Origin: Sanderia malayensis
Taxonomy: Eukaryota > Cnidaria > Scyphozoa > Semaeostomeae > Pelagiidae
DNA length: 64,000 nucleotides
NCBI GenBank assembly: GCA_013076295.1
Contig: RQOL01000906.1
Coordinates: 4,464,001 to 4,528,000 of the forward strand
Direction of reading: 5' to 3'
Both the position numbers and the translations under genes were made by a program. The notes beneath the pieces are model-generated. The model ran no database searches. It was not told the origin of the DNA and worked only from the letters and a program-made list of their open reading frames with translations. Below, piece by piece: positions 13,201-24,900 of this stretch (position 1 is its first letter; every line of letters begins with the position of its first letter).

Positions 13201-15195
13201 CACTTCCTTTGACTCAGACAAAAAAGCAAAAAGAAACGCGATTTTCCTGACAATAAACAAATTATTGTTAGATTTTCACATAGCACTTTGTGAAAAAAGT
13301 TTAGCTGTTTGAGAAAACTATGTCGTCTTTTTTCTGTAAACCTTTGAGAAAAAAGCAAAACTTTGAATTAAGCCCCCCTCGAATAAGCCCTCCCCTCGAA
13401 TAAGCCCACAACCAAAAATTCATTTTTGCAAATAAGCCCCCGGGGGCTTATTCGTGGATTTACGGTATCAGAATCTTTTTCCGCTAATATGTTTGTGCTT
13501 TCATTTGCTCCGATTTTTATACGGCGCCATATAGGCATTATGTACTCCACCCGTCATACTTGTGCGACAGTTTAGTGTGACATAGACTGATATCTACTTA
13601 AATATTGATACCTAAAGACACAACTACTATTGATGCTATTTATACTTGCAGCATAACACTAGTTGATTGAAAGCACAAACACAGTTTATCGCGTCTTGAT
13701 CGCTTGCTATGGCCACATTGAGTGACGTTTTCATGGCCGGGTTTAATTCGCATTGGACATTGGTTCAATTGCTAATTGTGATTTATCTTCTCGCAGATCG
13801 GAGGAGGAATTCCATGGCAGGTATATTTCCAAAGAGTTCTGTCTACAAAGAAAGTCAAATATGCCCAGACATTGTCATACACGGCCTCGTTTGGAGCCAT
13901 GTTCATGGCCATCCCTGCCATCCTCATTGGAGCTGTTGCAAAATCAACTGGTAAGATGATCGATCTATTAATTCCCTCCAGCTATCATGCGTTATTCATC
14001 GCAGCTATCATAGTAGAAGGCCGCGTTGCTATATAGCAGACGTGTCTCTACATGTAAAAACCTGCACACTGCGTATTTTTAATCCATCCTCTTGCTTTAA
14101 TCCAACCTATTACACCAGCTTGTGGGCTCTTGATCTATTGATACGTGCGGGACTTTACTGTATTTGTTTCTGGTCAAAGCTGGGCTGGCTCGAATAGCCA
14201 CGGCAGTAGAATAGAGAGCTATAACATGCAAATTCAAGAGAATAGTTGCAGGGAGTTTAAAAGAGCAGTTGTGTACCTCTTTAGCTACATTATTCTTATG
14301 TTCTTGCCACATTGCCCAAATATTCTTGCTACATTGTCCTTATGTTCTTAGATTGGTCAACAATCAAAATGCCAGCAGATTTGTTGAGTGTAAAGGATAA
14401 CACAACATTGGCTGATACCAGACTGGTCCTTCCAATTGTACTGCAGTACTTAACACCGATATGGGTATCTATATTCGGCATGGGTGCCATCTCTGCAGCT
14501 GTCATGTCATCTGCTGACTCATCGATTTTATCAGCTGCATCCATGTTCACTCACAACATATACAAAATCCTTTTCCGAACAAAGGTATCGTCTGAATTTT
14601 TCCTCCCAGGACTTTTATTCACTATTGTAGCTAGCCTATCAATATCTATGCAAGTAGAGGAGAATTAAACTGGACGTTTCCTGAATTGATTTTTCAGGCA
14701 TCAGATAGGGAACTCATCTGGGTTTTGAGATTGTCCATACTGGGAGTAGGAGCCGCCGCGACATCAATGGCATTGACAATTAAAAGCATCTACTACCTGT
14801 TTTCTCTGTGCTCTGACTTAGTTTTCGTCCTTCTTTTGCCCCAGCTGATCTGTGCCTTGTACGTTCCATTTTCAAACGCATACGGCTCTGTTACTGGATA
14901 TTTCATTGGCCTATTCTTCCGAATGGCAGGTGGAGAATACCTGATCAAACTACCACCACTCATCATCTATCCAATGTACGTAGAGGAGGAGTTGCGCCAG
15001 CTATTCCCGTTCCGCACTTTATCCATGCTCATATCTTTGATAGTACTCATTTCGGTGTCGGCCTTGGCGAAATACCTCTTCACAAAAGATATTATACCTC
15101 GAAAGTACGATGTTTTTCAAGCATTTGATGACGCGAGCGCCGACAAACATGAAGTTAATGTCAGCATGATGGAGATCGAACTGAAGAAATGTTGA
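5707..15195 (+). CDS. SLC5A7: High-affinity choline transporter 1 (sodium/choline symporter)
   Basis: Seven exons: 5707-5887, 7479-7586, 8158-8462, 10255-10380, 13797-13950, 14352-14584 and 14698-15195. They sum to 1605 bp and 534 residues, close to the roughly 580 of vertebrate CHT. The protein follows animal CHT almost without gaps: [15 protein letters not shown], the block [14 protein letters not shown] split by an intron, [36 protein letters not shown], then [16 protein letters not shown], a sodium-site signature region of solute:sodium symporters. The chain is multi-pass and ends in a cytosolic tail. CHT recovers choline at the plasma membrane and is rate-limiting for acetylcholine synthesis where neurons exist. 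The tail is shorter than in vertebrates. The two largest introns (8463-10254 and 10381-13796) hold MITE copies and a microsatellite. The start is supported by alignment of the first residues with CHT. Confidence 0.95.
8947..9086. mobile_element. MITE family A, copy 1 (TA-flanked inverted repeat)
   Basis: 140 bp element in a choline-transporter intron. It starts TA-CAGTAAAAACCCGC and ends with the exact reverse complement GCGGGTTTTTACTG-TA. The homology of the arms extends inward through the ATGTAAGAACC / GGTTCTTATAT blocks. There is no coding capacity. TIRs beginning CAGT with a TA duplication are typical of non-autonomous Tc1/mariner-type elements (family knowledge); the three copies in this window support mobility. 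Confidence 0.8.
10196..10232. repeat. (GAT)n microsatellite
   Basis: A run of about eleven GAT triplets, ending roughly 20 bp before the splice acceptor of choline-transporter exon 4 (10255). Confidence 0.9.
13004..13467. mobile_element. MITE family B, long copy
   Basis: 464 bp element in the 3.4-kb intron of the choline transporter. Ends are TA-CCGTAAATCCTCGAATAAGC and the reverse complement GCTTATTCGTGGATTTACGG-TA. Several further direct or inverted units of 'CGAATAAGCCCCC' lie just inside each end, giving subterminal repetition. The centre is AT-rich and non-coding. Confidence 0.8.
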
Positions 15196-16040
15196 TAGGA
15201 TGATTATGATGATTATAATGATGATTGCAAATGTTGTTGTGATTACCAGATTTCATCTTTTCAACTTTTCACTTGTCGTTACGTTTTGTAGTAACAAATA
15301 TTGGAAAGCAACTTTTAATCGGTCTAAAATATCTTTGTCAGCAAATTATTATAAACTTTCTGATAGACTGTAAATACTATTAGAAGTTAGAAATTTGATT
15401 TTGATGTGGATTTTGACTTGGTTATGCGTTTTTTGTAGTTTTATTTGTTTTTATTTCATATTACATTGATTTAATGCAAAGATTAAATTTCAGTTTGATT
15501 TAATAATCAACTTGCCAGTTAATTTCAAATCCATTTGTTGTATTATGTGTTCTTCATAAACCCTTATTATTGTTTGTGTAACTTTACTTACTGTTTTATC
15601 TCATTTCAAGCCTGGTTGTTTTAGTGTTGATTTAAAGTGTTATATGTATTGCAAAGAGTAGATTTGCCTCTTTTTATCGAAGCCTTGTTTGACCAAGAAG
15701 CAGATAACCATAACATAAAAGCTCCAATATCCATTAAAACCCCCACTGGAAACGAAGTATTTTGCAGATATTTTATACGAATACTTTTTGTTTTTTTTTA
15801 TCTGAAACCTATTTGAGAGTTTTGTTAAGCCCCCTTCTTTAATAAAACCCCACCGGAACGTCGAAAGTTAATAAGCGCCCGGGAGACAATAGAGCTTTTA
15901 AGGTACTTTGGCTCAACCCATACTCTTGTGCGTGACTGATTTGCTGTGACACTACGCACACTTCACACTGCGCAGGAGTTTTATAATCTATTCCAGTGCA
16001 TACTATGACTCAGCAGCTCTCTTTCATCACATGAAGAAAC
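15196..16040. other. Intergenic gap between choline transporter and CLPTM1
   Basis: Contains the presumed 3' UTR of the transporter, opening with a short GAT/TTAT-rich repeat after the stop, and the promoter of the next gene. A worn family-B-like fragment with 'TAAAACCCCCACTGG' and 'AATAAGCGCCCGGG' lies around 15720-15890. No gene seen. Confidence 0.5.
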
Positions 16041-19000
16041 ATGGCTGATTCTGCTAATGAGAATAACCCGTTGATTGTTGCGAGAAGGACTGAGGACACT
16101 CGTAATGAAGTAGAAAACTCAACTATGGATAGACAAATCGATACTCAACAAAACCCTGTGCCGAATCAACCTGTCCAACAACAACAGCAAGAAGGATCGC
16201 CATGGAAAAGTATGATTGTTCGAATGGTAATCTTTTGGATGGTGATAAATTTTTTCAGGTCAAGAGGACCTTCGACTACAAATACTGATTCAAATGACCC
16301 AGCAAAGCCTGCTGGACCTTGTGTTAATCTGTTTCGAGATGGCGACTTAATGGTGAGTTTGTAACATTGAGTTTTTGAGGTGTTTTCCGGGTCAACCTGT
16401 AAAGAAAGTTGAGCCACGTGTACCTGTACTGTACGATTTAATAAGCAGAATTTACTTATATTTATTTTTACAGTAGAATCAATATAACAAAGCCCCAATA
16501 TAGCAAACTTCAATTTGTAAAATGCCAAATATTTTTGCTAATTAACCTTTATTTTATCAATCTTTTTGATTTCCCATGGCATTATTTTCTTTTCTTTAGT
16601 TTCTTATTCCAGTTATCATTACCATCATTGTTTTAGCATCTCCAAGTTTACCTTTCTGAAGAACCATATGTGAAAGATTTTAGCAGTACAAGGGACCTCA
16701 TATGGAGAGAAAATGACATCAAATATGGTGATTGGTATAGCGGCTCTAACAAGGACGGCAGCATAGATTTCCATCACATTTACAGACCTTCAAAAAATGT
16801 GATGAATAATGGTTCTCTTTATCTGCACATATTCATCCTTAAAGCTGGTTTTTCTCTGGATCCGAAATCAGATCAATTTTCTCCACATGGATTTGTGAAT
16901 GCCACTAGAAGTATGTTGTCTTACGTTGCAATTTCCCAAAAGTCACTCTCTCTGTACCCTTTGGTATATACAGTGTAGTAAAATCTTGTTTTTACTTGGA
17001 GACAAAAGCCACTTTTAGTTGCAGGCATTCTTGAATAGCTTTGGAACTGGAGAAGTCATGTTTTCATATTTTATGATATTTCCCAATGTTGTGGTTTATA
17101 TTTCCTTTAAGAAATTGTATCTTGCAAATAAATAAGGTGTTTTTGTGGCATTTTCATTAGTTGAGTTAAAGATGAGATCTGTGAAGTTTATCTTTTCAAC
17201 CCTGTGAACGCATCATAACATGCGTCCACATCGGTCACCTTTTATGCACACTTTAACCATTTACTATTCAACATTTTGGTTTTAAAATGCTTTGATTATT
17301 CTTCATGTAGTGATGACAATTTTCAAAAAAAGAAGGCTTCACAAGACAAAGAACCTACTCACTGGGTCAACTGCCGCAAATCCTGAATTAGCTGTTTCTA
17401 CTGCTAACAAAACTGAGATCATTTCTTATTGGCATCCCAACCTCACTTTGAATTTCCTCTATGATCAGACTCCTTGGCCAAGAAATGGTGTCCCTGCACC
17501 CATGAATGAATGTAAGTGTTTTGTGATAACAGATGCAATTATATTAGCTTTGCTTGCACTGTAAAATCTTTAGATAATAGCCCCTTTAATGTAAAAAGCT
17601 TACTGAATACCTATCCATGCAGGTTTTTACGAAGTGTGGCATTTGTTATGGTATGCATTGTCTTTTCTAGACCTCCTGTTTGACAATAGCAGCAATTTTT
17701 ACTATCCTGTGCTGTACATGAATGATTACTGGAATTACGCAAGTGATAATATGCCAATCAATGAAACAACAACGTAAGTGACAATTATTGTTCCTATTGT
17801 TCAAACACAATAGGCTATTGTTTTTTTTAATATGTTTTTGCTTGTCTGTCAAGTGATTGTCATAGTAGGAATAGAAATATATTATGCCATGAACAAGTGT
17901 TCATGAGTGCAACATTTTGAGAGATGTTTCTCTTATTCCCTCATCCATATAATGAGAAAAGTATCTCTCAAAATGTTGAACCCATAAACACTCCTGTTCT
18001 TGATATAATAATCTTTTATTCTTGTTATAAATGCATGATAATATGGCAAGTCAACACCATCAACTGCAGATTTGCAAAACTTGTTGTTGTTTTTACAAGA
18101 TTTTTCTCGAGATTGGCACAGAGTTTCATGCTCTTGCTTGCTCTTGCATGCTCTTGCATTTATTTATCAGACAGCAGAGAATCCATTACAACATGAAATT
18201 TCTACTAAATATGTTTTCACTTTTTATTCATTTTGCTTTGTAGAGAGCTTGACCTGCATCTGGTATACAGTCCAATTTCCATGCTGAAATGGCAAATGTA
18301 TATCTCTCAGAAAATGCGATCTCAGTGGAACCAGTATTTTGGAGATACAAAGGAACAGACAGACGATGAAGAAGACATGCTAAAGGTTAGTTTATGTTTA
18401 TGTTTATGTTTACTATGTTTACTATGTTTACTATGTTTACTATGTTTACTATGTTTACTATGTTTACTATGTTTACTATGTTTACTATGTTTACTATGTT
18501 TACTATGTTTACTATGTTTACTATGTTTACTATGTTTACTATGTTTACTATGTTTACTATGTTTACTATGTTTACTATGTTTACTATGTTTACTATGCTT
18601 ACTATGTTTACTATGTTTACTATGCTTACTATGTTTACTATGCTTACTATGTTTACTATATTTACTATGTTTACTATGTTTATGTGTTTATTCTTATGAG
18701 TTAGCGTGTTGCACTGTGTATACTTCTCCGTTGATTGAGCTAAATTTCGTTATTTTAACGCATTCTATCTGATCTTCTTTGCTAGAGAACATTGCGAGAA
18801 ACGAACCCTTACCTGCTTGGTTTGACCATGGTCGTATCGCTTGTCCATAGTGTCTTCGAATTTCTTGCATTCAAAAATGGTAAGCTACTGGGTCACTGTG
18901 TTTGAAACGTCTGATATGCTGCAATGGAATCCTTATGTATTCGTAACGAGACTTCAAGATCTATGACACTTTACGCCGTCAGGATTTCGTTAAACCAAGG

Positions 19001-21532
19001 ATAATTTTTATTGAAGATAGTTCAAATTAAAGGAAAATGAACAAGTTTAAATTACCGTCAGATTTTTAATCCGTTTTATCATATTCTTTTTTTGGTTTTA
19101 TCAAAGCCTGCCATATCGACATTTCACGTCGTACTATATTTGAATTTGAAAAGAGTACGCCTTACTTACGCATGCTTACTATCTGATTTAATGGCATCGA
19201 TTCATACTTTTCATTACAGATATCCAATTCTGGAGGAGCCGCAAGACGTTGGAGGGTCTGTCAGTACGATCCATATTCTTCAACGTATTTCAATCGTTCA
19301 TAGTCGTGCTGTACGTTTTGGACAATGAAACAAATACTGTTGTCGTAATCAGTTGCGTTGTTGGTCTCTTCATCGAGTTCTGGAAGATCACAAAGGTCGT
19401 AGACATCAAGGTATGTATTTTTGGTTCATGTTATCTTTCGTATCCTTCTATTACATCAACAACAACCACTACTCACTTTCTACTACTCCGCAACAAGAAC
19501 CAATATACCCAGCCCGTCTTATAATGAAATCTTTTGGCTTATAAGTTACAAATTCTAGCTAATTATACGTCTATTCTTCGTTATCAAATTCATCCTGGGT
19601 TTAGAGGACTTGAAATACAATAAAAAAGTATTTTCTTGGTTTATTTTGAGCTTTGTTATGTTGGGATTTTACTTTTCGGTTCTGCATCAAGATTTTGCTT
19701 CAATTTATCCAGTGTTTTAGTATGTTTTTTAACTTTTTTATTCACAGATCGACAGAGAGAAGAGATGGGGCCCATTTCCAAGCATTACCATTCAGGATAA
19801 ATCTTCATACAAAGAATCCCCAACTAGAAAATATGACATGGTACGAAAACAAATTTCCTTCTATTTTTATATCTTCAAAATGTTTACCCAAGTATCTCAA
19901 TATTGTTGTATTCATCTTAAACTATTATCTTCATCAATGGCGTAGATAGGAAATTTTATAGGGGGGGGGGGCGAGAAATTCAGATTTTCCGACAAAAATT
20001 TAATAAGCATTTTTGTTTCTTAAAGACTATCAATATAAGATAAGGAAATTAGCTGGAACCGAACGTAAACAGAAGATATTTATTTACAAAACGGCAGTTT
20101 AGCTCGATAGTTTCAATCTTGATTTTGTGTTATTTTTCATAATCATTTCATTTGTCCATTATTCTTCTAGCTTGCCTTTAAGTATCTTTCGTGGATGCTA
20201 TTTCCCCTCCTTGGTGGCTATTCCGTTTACTCTTTACTTTACAATGAACACAAAGGCTGGTATTCCTTCGTACTCAGCATCATGTACGGGTTTCTTCTTA
20301 CGTTTGGTGAGTTTTTTATTTTTTATGTGTCGCTCATACAAACTAACAGCAAGCGAGTGAATGCTTTGTGTTAGGAGCTACTTTTGGTATGACAATCTTT
20401 GCATAGACCGGATTAAACAACTATAATTTAAAGACTTTATCAGAAATCGTTAATGTTTAGTTTGCTTGGCGAGAAAGCTCTTTAAATTTCGGGCTGATTT
20501 GAAAGATGGCATAACAACAAGGATAAAAAACTGGGTTTTCACTATGATGTCAAAGTGGACTTGTCCCAGTTATAAAAGTTGGTCGCAAAAAATGGCGAAA
20601 GTGGCGAGATATCGACACTTTCCCACGTTGTAGCTCGTAAACTACACGTTAGATTGCTAATTTTTTCAGATCTGAAATCAGCGGAGCAAATTTTTTTTAT
20701 ATAATAATAAAAAGAATAAGGTGTAGGGACACTTTAAATTGTTTATTTTAATAATTGTGTTTGTTTATTTTTTTGTTATTTGTTTTAGGTTTTATAATGA
20801 TGACTCCGCAGCTGTTTATAAATTACAAAATGAAGTCAGTTGCTCATTTGCCATGGCGCATGCTGACATACAAAGCGCTGAACACTTTTATTGATGATAT
20901 ATTTGCTTTTGTCATTAAAATGCCAACTTTGTACAGAATTGGCTGCCTTAGAGATGGTAAGTACAGCAAGGAACTACACAAGTGTTAATGGAGCAAATTT
21001 CCAAAGGTGTTGAACCCCGAAGGGACGTCGTGTACCGTAATGCGTCGATTAAAGGCCACCCTCGAATAAAGGCCCCCTATTTTGAAATTTTTTTTCACTA
21101 AAAGCCCGCTCTATTAAACGCCCCCTCGAATAGAAGCCCCCTAAAATGTCAAAAAATTTAATAAACGCTTAATCGAAGCATTACGGTATATGCTTGTGTG
21201 TCAACATTTGTTTGCATTTAATTTGACCATGAAATATGGTTGGGTTAGATTCTCCCCCTTTACACAACACAATTTCTTAGCTTCCTGCTTGTATGTTTTA
21301 TTATTTTTTGTTTTCTTTTTTAGATGTTATATTCTTCATATATCTGTACCAAAAATGGATATATCCCGTCGACCACTCGAGGCTAAATGAATTTGGAACA
21401 AGTGGTGAGATCGAAGAGAAACTAAGCCAGGGTATCGATCCAGCCGAGATAAAAGCCGGACTGGCGGACCAACAGAATGGTCATCTTGAGACTGGTGAAG
21501 AAACAACAGCTGAAACTAAGAAGACTCAGTGA
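16041..21532 (+). CDS. CLPTM1: CLPTM1 (cleft lip and palate transmembrane protein 1)
   Basis: Eleven exons: 16041-16352, 16637-16910, 17311-17511, 17671-17773, 18244-18385, 18786-18879, 19220-19410, 19748-19840, 20171-20306, 20789-20956 and 21324-21532. They total 1923 bp and 640 residues (human about 669). The match to CLPTM1 is very strong, for example KTKNLLTG, NPYLLGLTMVVSLVHSVFEF, FWKITKVVDIK and the block TPQLFINYKMKSVAHLPWRM. A polar N-terminus precedes one hydrophobic segment at about residues 56-70, then a large lumenal domain, then several C-terminal membrane spans and an acidic/polar tail. The family (CLPTM1/CLPTM1L) consists of ER membrane proteins; roles in GABA-A receptor retention and lipid scrambling are reported for members. 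Odd: intron 5 (18386-18785) is dominated by a nonamer minisatellite that is open in the coding frame. Confidence 0.96.
18390..18685. repeat. TTTACTATG nonamer minisatellite in a CLPTM1 intron
   Basis: About 30 nearly perfect tandem copies of the 9-bp unit TTTACTATG, with occasional C (GCTTACTAT) or A variants near the right end, beginning a few bases after the donor site of CLPTM1 exon 5. The unit is a multiple of three and lacks stop codons in two plus-strand frames. Confidence 0.95.
21033..21188. mobile_element. MITE family B, variant B2
   Basis: 156 bp element in the last CLPTM1 intron. Ends are TA-CCGTAATGCGTCGATTAA and the reverse complement of CCGTAATGCTTCGATTAAGC, again bounded by TA. 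Inside are CTCGAATAAAGGCCCCC and CTCGAATAGAAGCCCCC units, clearly related to family B although the outer 20 bp differ. Confidence 0.75.
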
Positions 21533-21965
21533 AAATATATTTATGATCGTTGATGTATTGGTTTTTGTTCAATAGAATACATTTTAAAGAAACGTTTCAT
21601 ATAATCAGTGATATTCAATTTTGAAAGCTTCAATGTCATAATTTTTCATGTCGCCGCCCCTTGATTCTGAACGCGCACCCATACGCCCTGGCACGCCCCC
21701 CAACTGCGCTTATTGCATTGCATGTTATTTTACATTCGAGTCACAGTCATTTTAGACGCCATAGTTTATTTGTAGTAAGAGAGTTCTTTAAGTTTCGTTC
21801 ATATTTTCGTATTACCGTTGAAGTTAACAAAATTGGCCAATCTATCATCGGGAGCATTTATAAAGAAGTATTTTTCTGGTGAAGTCGCTGTCTTTTTGTA
21901 TCGATATTTTTTCTGTTAAAATCGAGTTTATGTGTGGGTGTTTGTGAAGTCCGTCGGGCCTAAAA
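21533..21965. other. Intergenic gap between CLPTM1 and the sushi/EGF gene
   Basis: 433 bp, presumably the 3' UTR of CLPTM1 plus the promoter of the next gene. Nothing else supported. Confidence 0.5.
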
Positions 21966-24900
21966 ATGGAAGGAAGAAGAATGAAAATATTATTACGTCA
22001 TCGTAATTTTATCGTCTTAATGTCATTGGTTTTGCTGGAATTACGGAAAGGTATGAATTTAATCGCTATTCTCCCTCGCTCATCCGAATAAAATCGATAT
22101 AAATTCTGTGCTTATTCAATTCTAATAAATTTATAAAATTTGTAATGCCAAACAAACATCATGCAGTGCAAGTCAAGCCAAGTCACTTATTTACATATGA
22201 TAATATCAACTCGTGTTTTTATAATACCTATCCATGCAATTACATTGTGATATTGAATTTGATAGCGATAGGATATTTAACTTTTGATATATCGTTTCAA
22301 ATTCAATAACATATCCCGTTTGTTCCCTTTGGAACTGCATCACACTCCATTTCATCAAACCTTGGACCATCCGGTTTAGTTATCTCCGACCAATTTGCCA
22401 GAGTTGAGTTTATATTTCAGTCAGTGCCACTTGTTCCGACCCAGAGGTACCAAAGGATGGCTGGCGTAGCTCTCCCAACAAGCATATCTTTGCAACCGAT
22501 GAAACCGTACATTACTACTGCAAAAAAAACTACACAATGAATGGTGCTCCTAAAGTTAGATGCTTATCTGATGGCTCGTGGGACGTAAAACCACCAACAT
22601 GCTTAGGTTTGTATGGAGTTTTTAATGTGAAATAACAAGAAATGAAGAGACTAGTATATTTATGAATATGTTTGTGTTTGTTTATTAAGTGATTGTCACA
22701 ATAAGAAGACATGTTTATCATGTCATGAACAGAAGTGTTTATGAGTGTCTTTTTGAAAGATGCTTCCATCATCAGTGTAAATATTTTTGAATGGTGACAT
22801 AATGAGTTCAATCCATGTTTCACAGTATTTGGAATTTGATATTTGTCTATCACTTATATTCTTACTAATCATATACACAAAGACACATAACTAAGTATTT
22901 TTGCTGATAAAATAGTCACATCATTTGCCCTCTCCATACATTTGTTTATTTAAACACATTAGACTAGTTTCTATTTATTTTTGCCTCTAATTTTATTAGA
23001 TCCATGTAATGGTTGCAATGAAGGAACATGCATATACCAAGACAGAACACGTTCGTATATATGTGTTTGCAAGCCGGGATTTAGAGGCAGTAAATGCGCA
23101 ATTCGTGAGTTAAATCTTTGAATATGTGTCATATCACTCATGCTATCATTTTACTACTACGCTATATTTTACTAGTTTACTCTATGATATTTACACTGTG
23201 TTATGCTGAACTTTTTCTCTTTGGTATACTCCACAATTTACTTCTACACTAAATAAGAGCTCATCCATTTCACTCCCACTCAATATCATAGAAACAATAG
23301 CATGTGGTTACAGAATGACTAGGAGAAAGAAATGAAAAAGCAGTGGGTCCCAGTCTCCTAACATACGACTTTATGAATTATGTTCTATACACCACAGGAG
23401 AACCTCTATTATATAGCCTATATGTGTTATATAGCTGACACCTCTGTATAACATATACACATCTCGAAGTAGACAAGTTTTTCCCCCGAAATTGTGACAA
23501 GTGTCAAGTGTCTACGCAACGAAAAACAAACAACTGACAAAATCAATGATCCAATAGGTGGAAGCCATTGTTACATTGTTACATGGAAGCTCTACTATAT
23601 GATGCTATGCATTTTTATTTTATATTGCATTTTTTGCAATTCCCTACCATTTTAATGTACTATAGACTATCATACTCTGTAGACTATTGACTAGTTTATA
23701 GTCTATTATAAACTATCATACTCTGTATTGTAAATTGTTTTTATTGCTTACAGCATATTGCCAAAGGCCCAATGATGAACGCCACAGGGGATTCAGTACG
23801 ACGGTACCAGTTGGTCTTCAAGAGTATGACGTTGGGACAAGAGCGATATTTTATTGCCATATTGGTTTCAGAATAAGTGGCAGTAATAATGTTGCTTGCA
23901 ATTTACTCAGAAATGGCAGAGCAGAATGGTCAACACCATTTCCAACTTGTGTTGGTAAGTGGATACATTATCATTACTGTATTTTTCTTGAGTGAGCGCC
24001 GCCCCCCAATGAGCGCCGCAGTTATATTTTTTGTAAATGCGGCGCTTAATCGAGAAACCGTTAGAATCGTTAGAATCAAACTGGAAAACTGCAAATCTTA
24101 AATCAAATTTTTTTCTACAGCCAGAGAGTGTGAGAATAAATTACAGAACCAATTGTTGATAAATGGTGATTATAACCCACGCTCAAAAACCTACTCAATT
24201 GGTGATATAGTCACGTTTTCGTGCGATGCTGGCTTTGAACTTCAGGGTGCCAAGACCATCAAATGTACCATTACAGGATTGTGGTCTGCAATTACTTGGC
24301 CTAGATGTGCACGTAAGTGGTGTTGTTTCCATTTTGTAGGAATGTAGATGGGTTCGTTTGCAAATTGAACATGGAGCTTGATATGCTAAAATAATGGATA
24401 AAATCCTATAGAACTTACGACTTTTCCTACGTAACAAACATTTCACGCTTCTGCAGGGTGTTCGAATTAGACAGAGTTGACTGTATGCATGATGATTACT
24501 GGAGTCTGATTGAGAGAACAACATCGTTTTATGGGATTTGAGGGCTTGAGTAAACCCCACAAGAAGTGAAATTCACGGGTTTTTATCTATTTTCGTATTT
24601 TCACGAGTGTTTTTAACACACAACTGGATATCTTCGTTTTTCACAGCCATGGAATGTCGAAACCCTCCCGCAATTCCGCACGGTAGCGTCATTCTCAAAG
24701 CCGGTCGCTACACAGCCGGAACGACGATCCGGTACAATTGCAAGAAAGGACACGGCTACTATCTTTTCGGCTCAGAAACACAAACATGCACTCCTCTTTC
24801 CAATGGTAACCTGGAGTGGTCTCCAAAACGTCCCGAGTGCATTACAAGGCTGCAATTCGAGCAGTACTGTGCGCTGCAGTACAAAGTTATGTCAACAGAT

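Noticed and set aside
18394..18699. 101-residue frame of Thr-Met-Phe repeats
   Set aside because: Second open frame of the TTTACTATG intronic array; no gene context.
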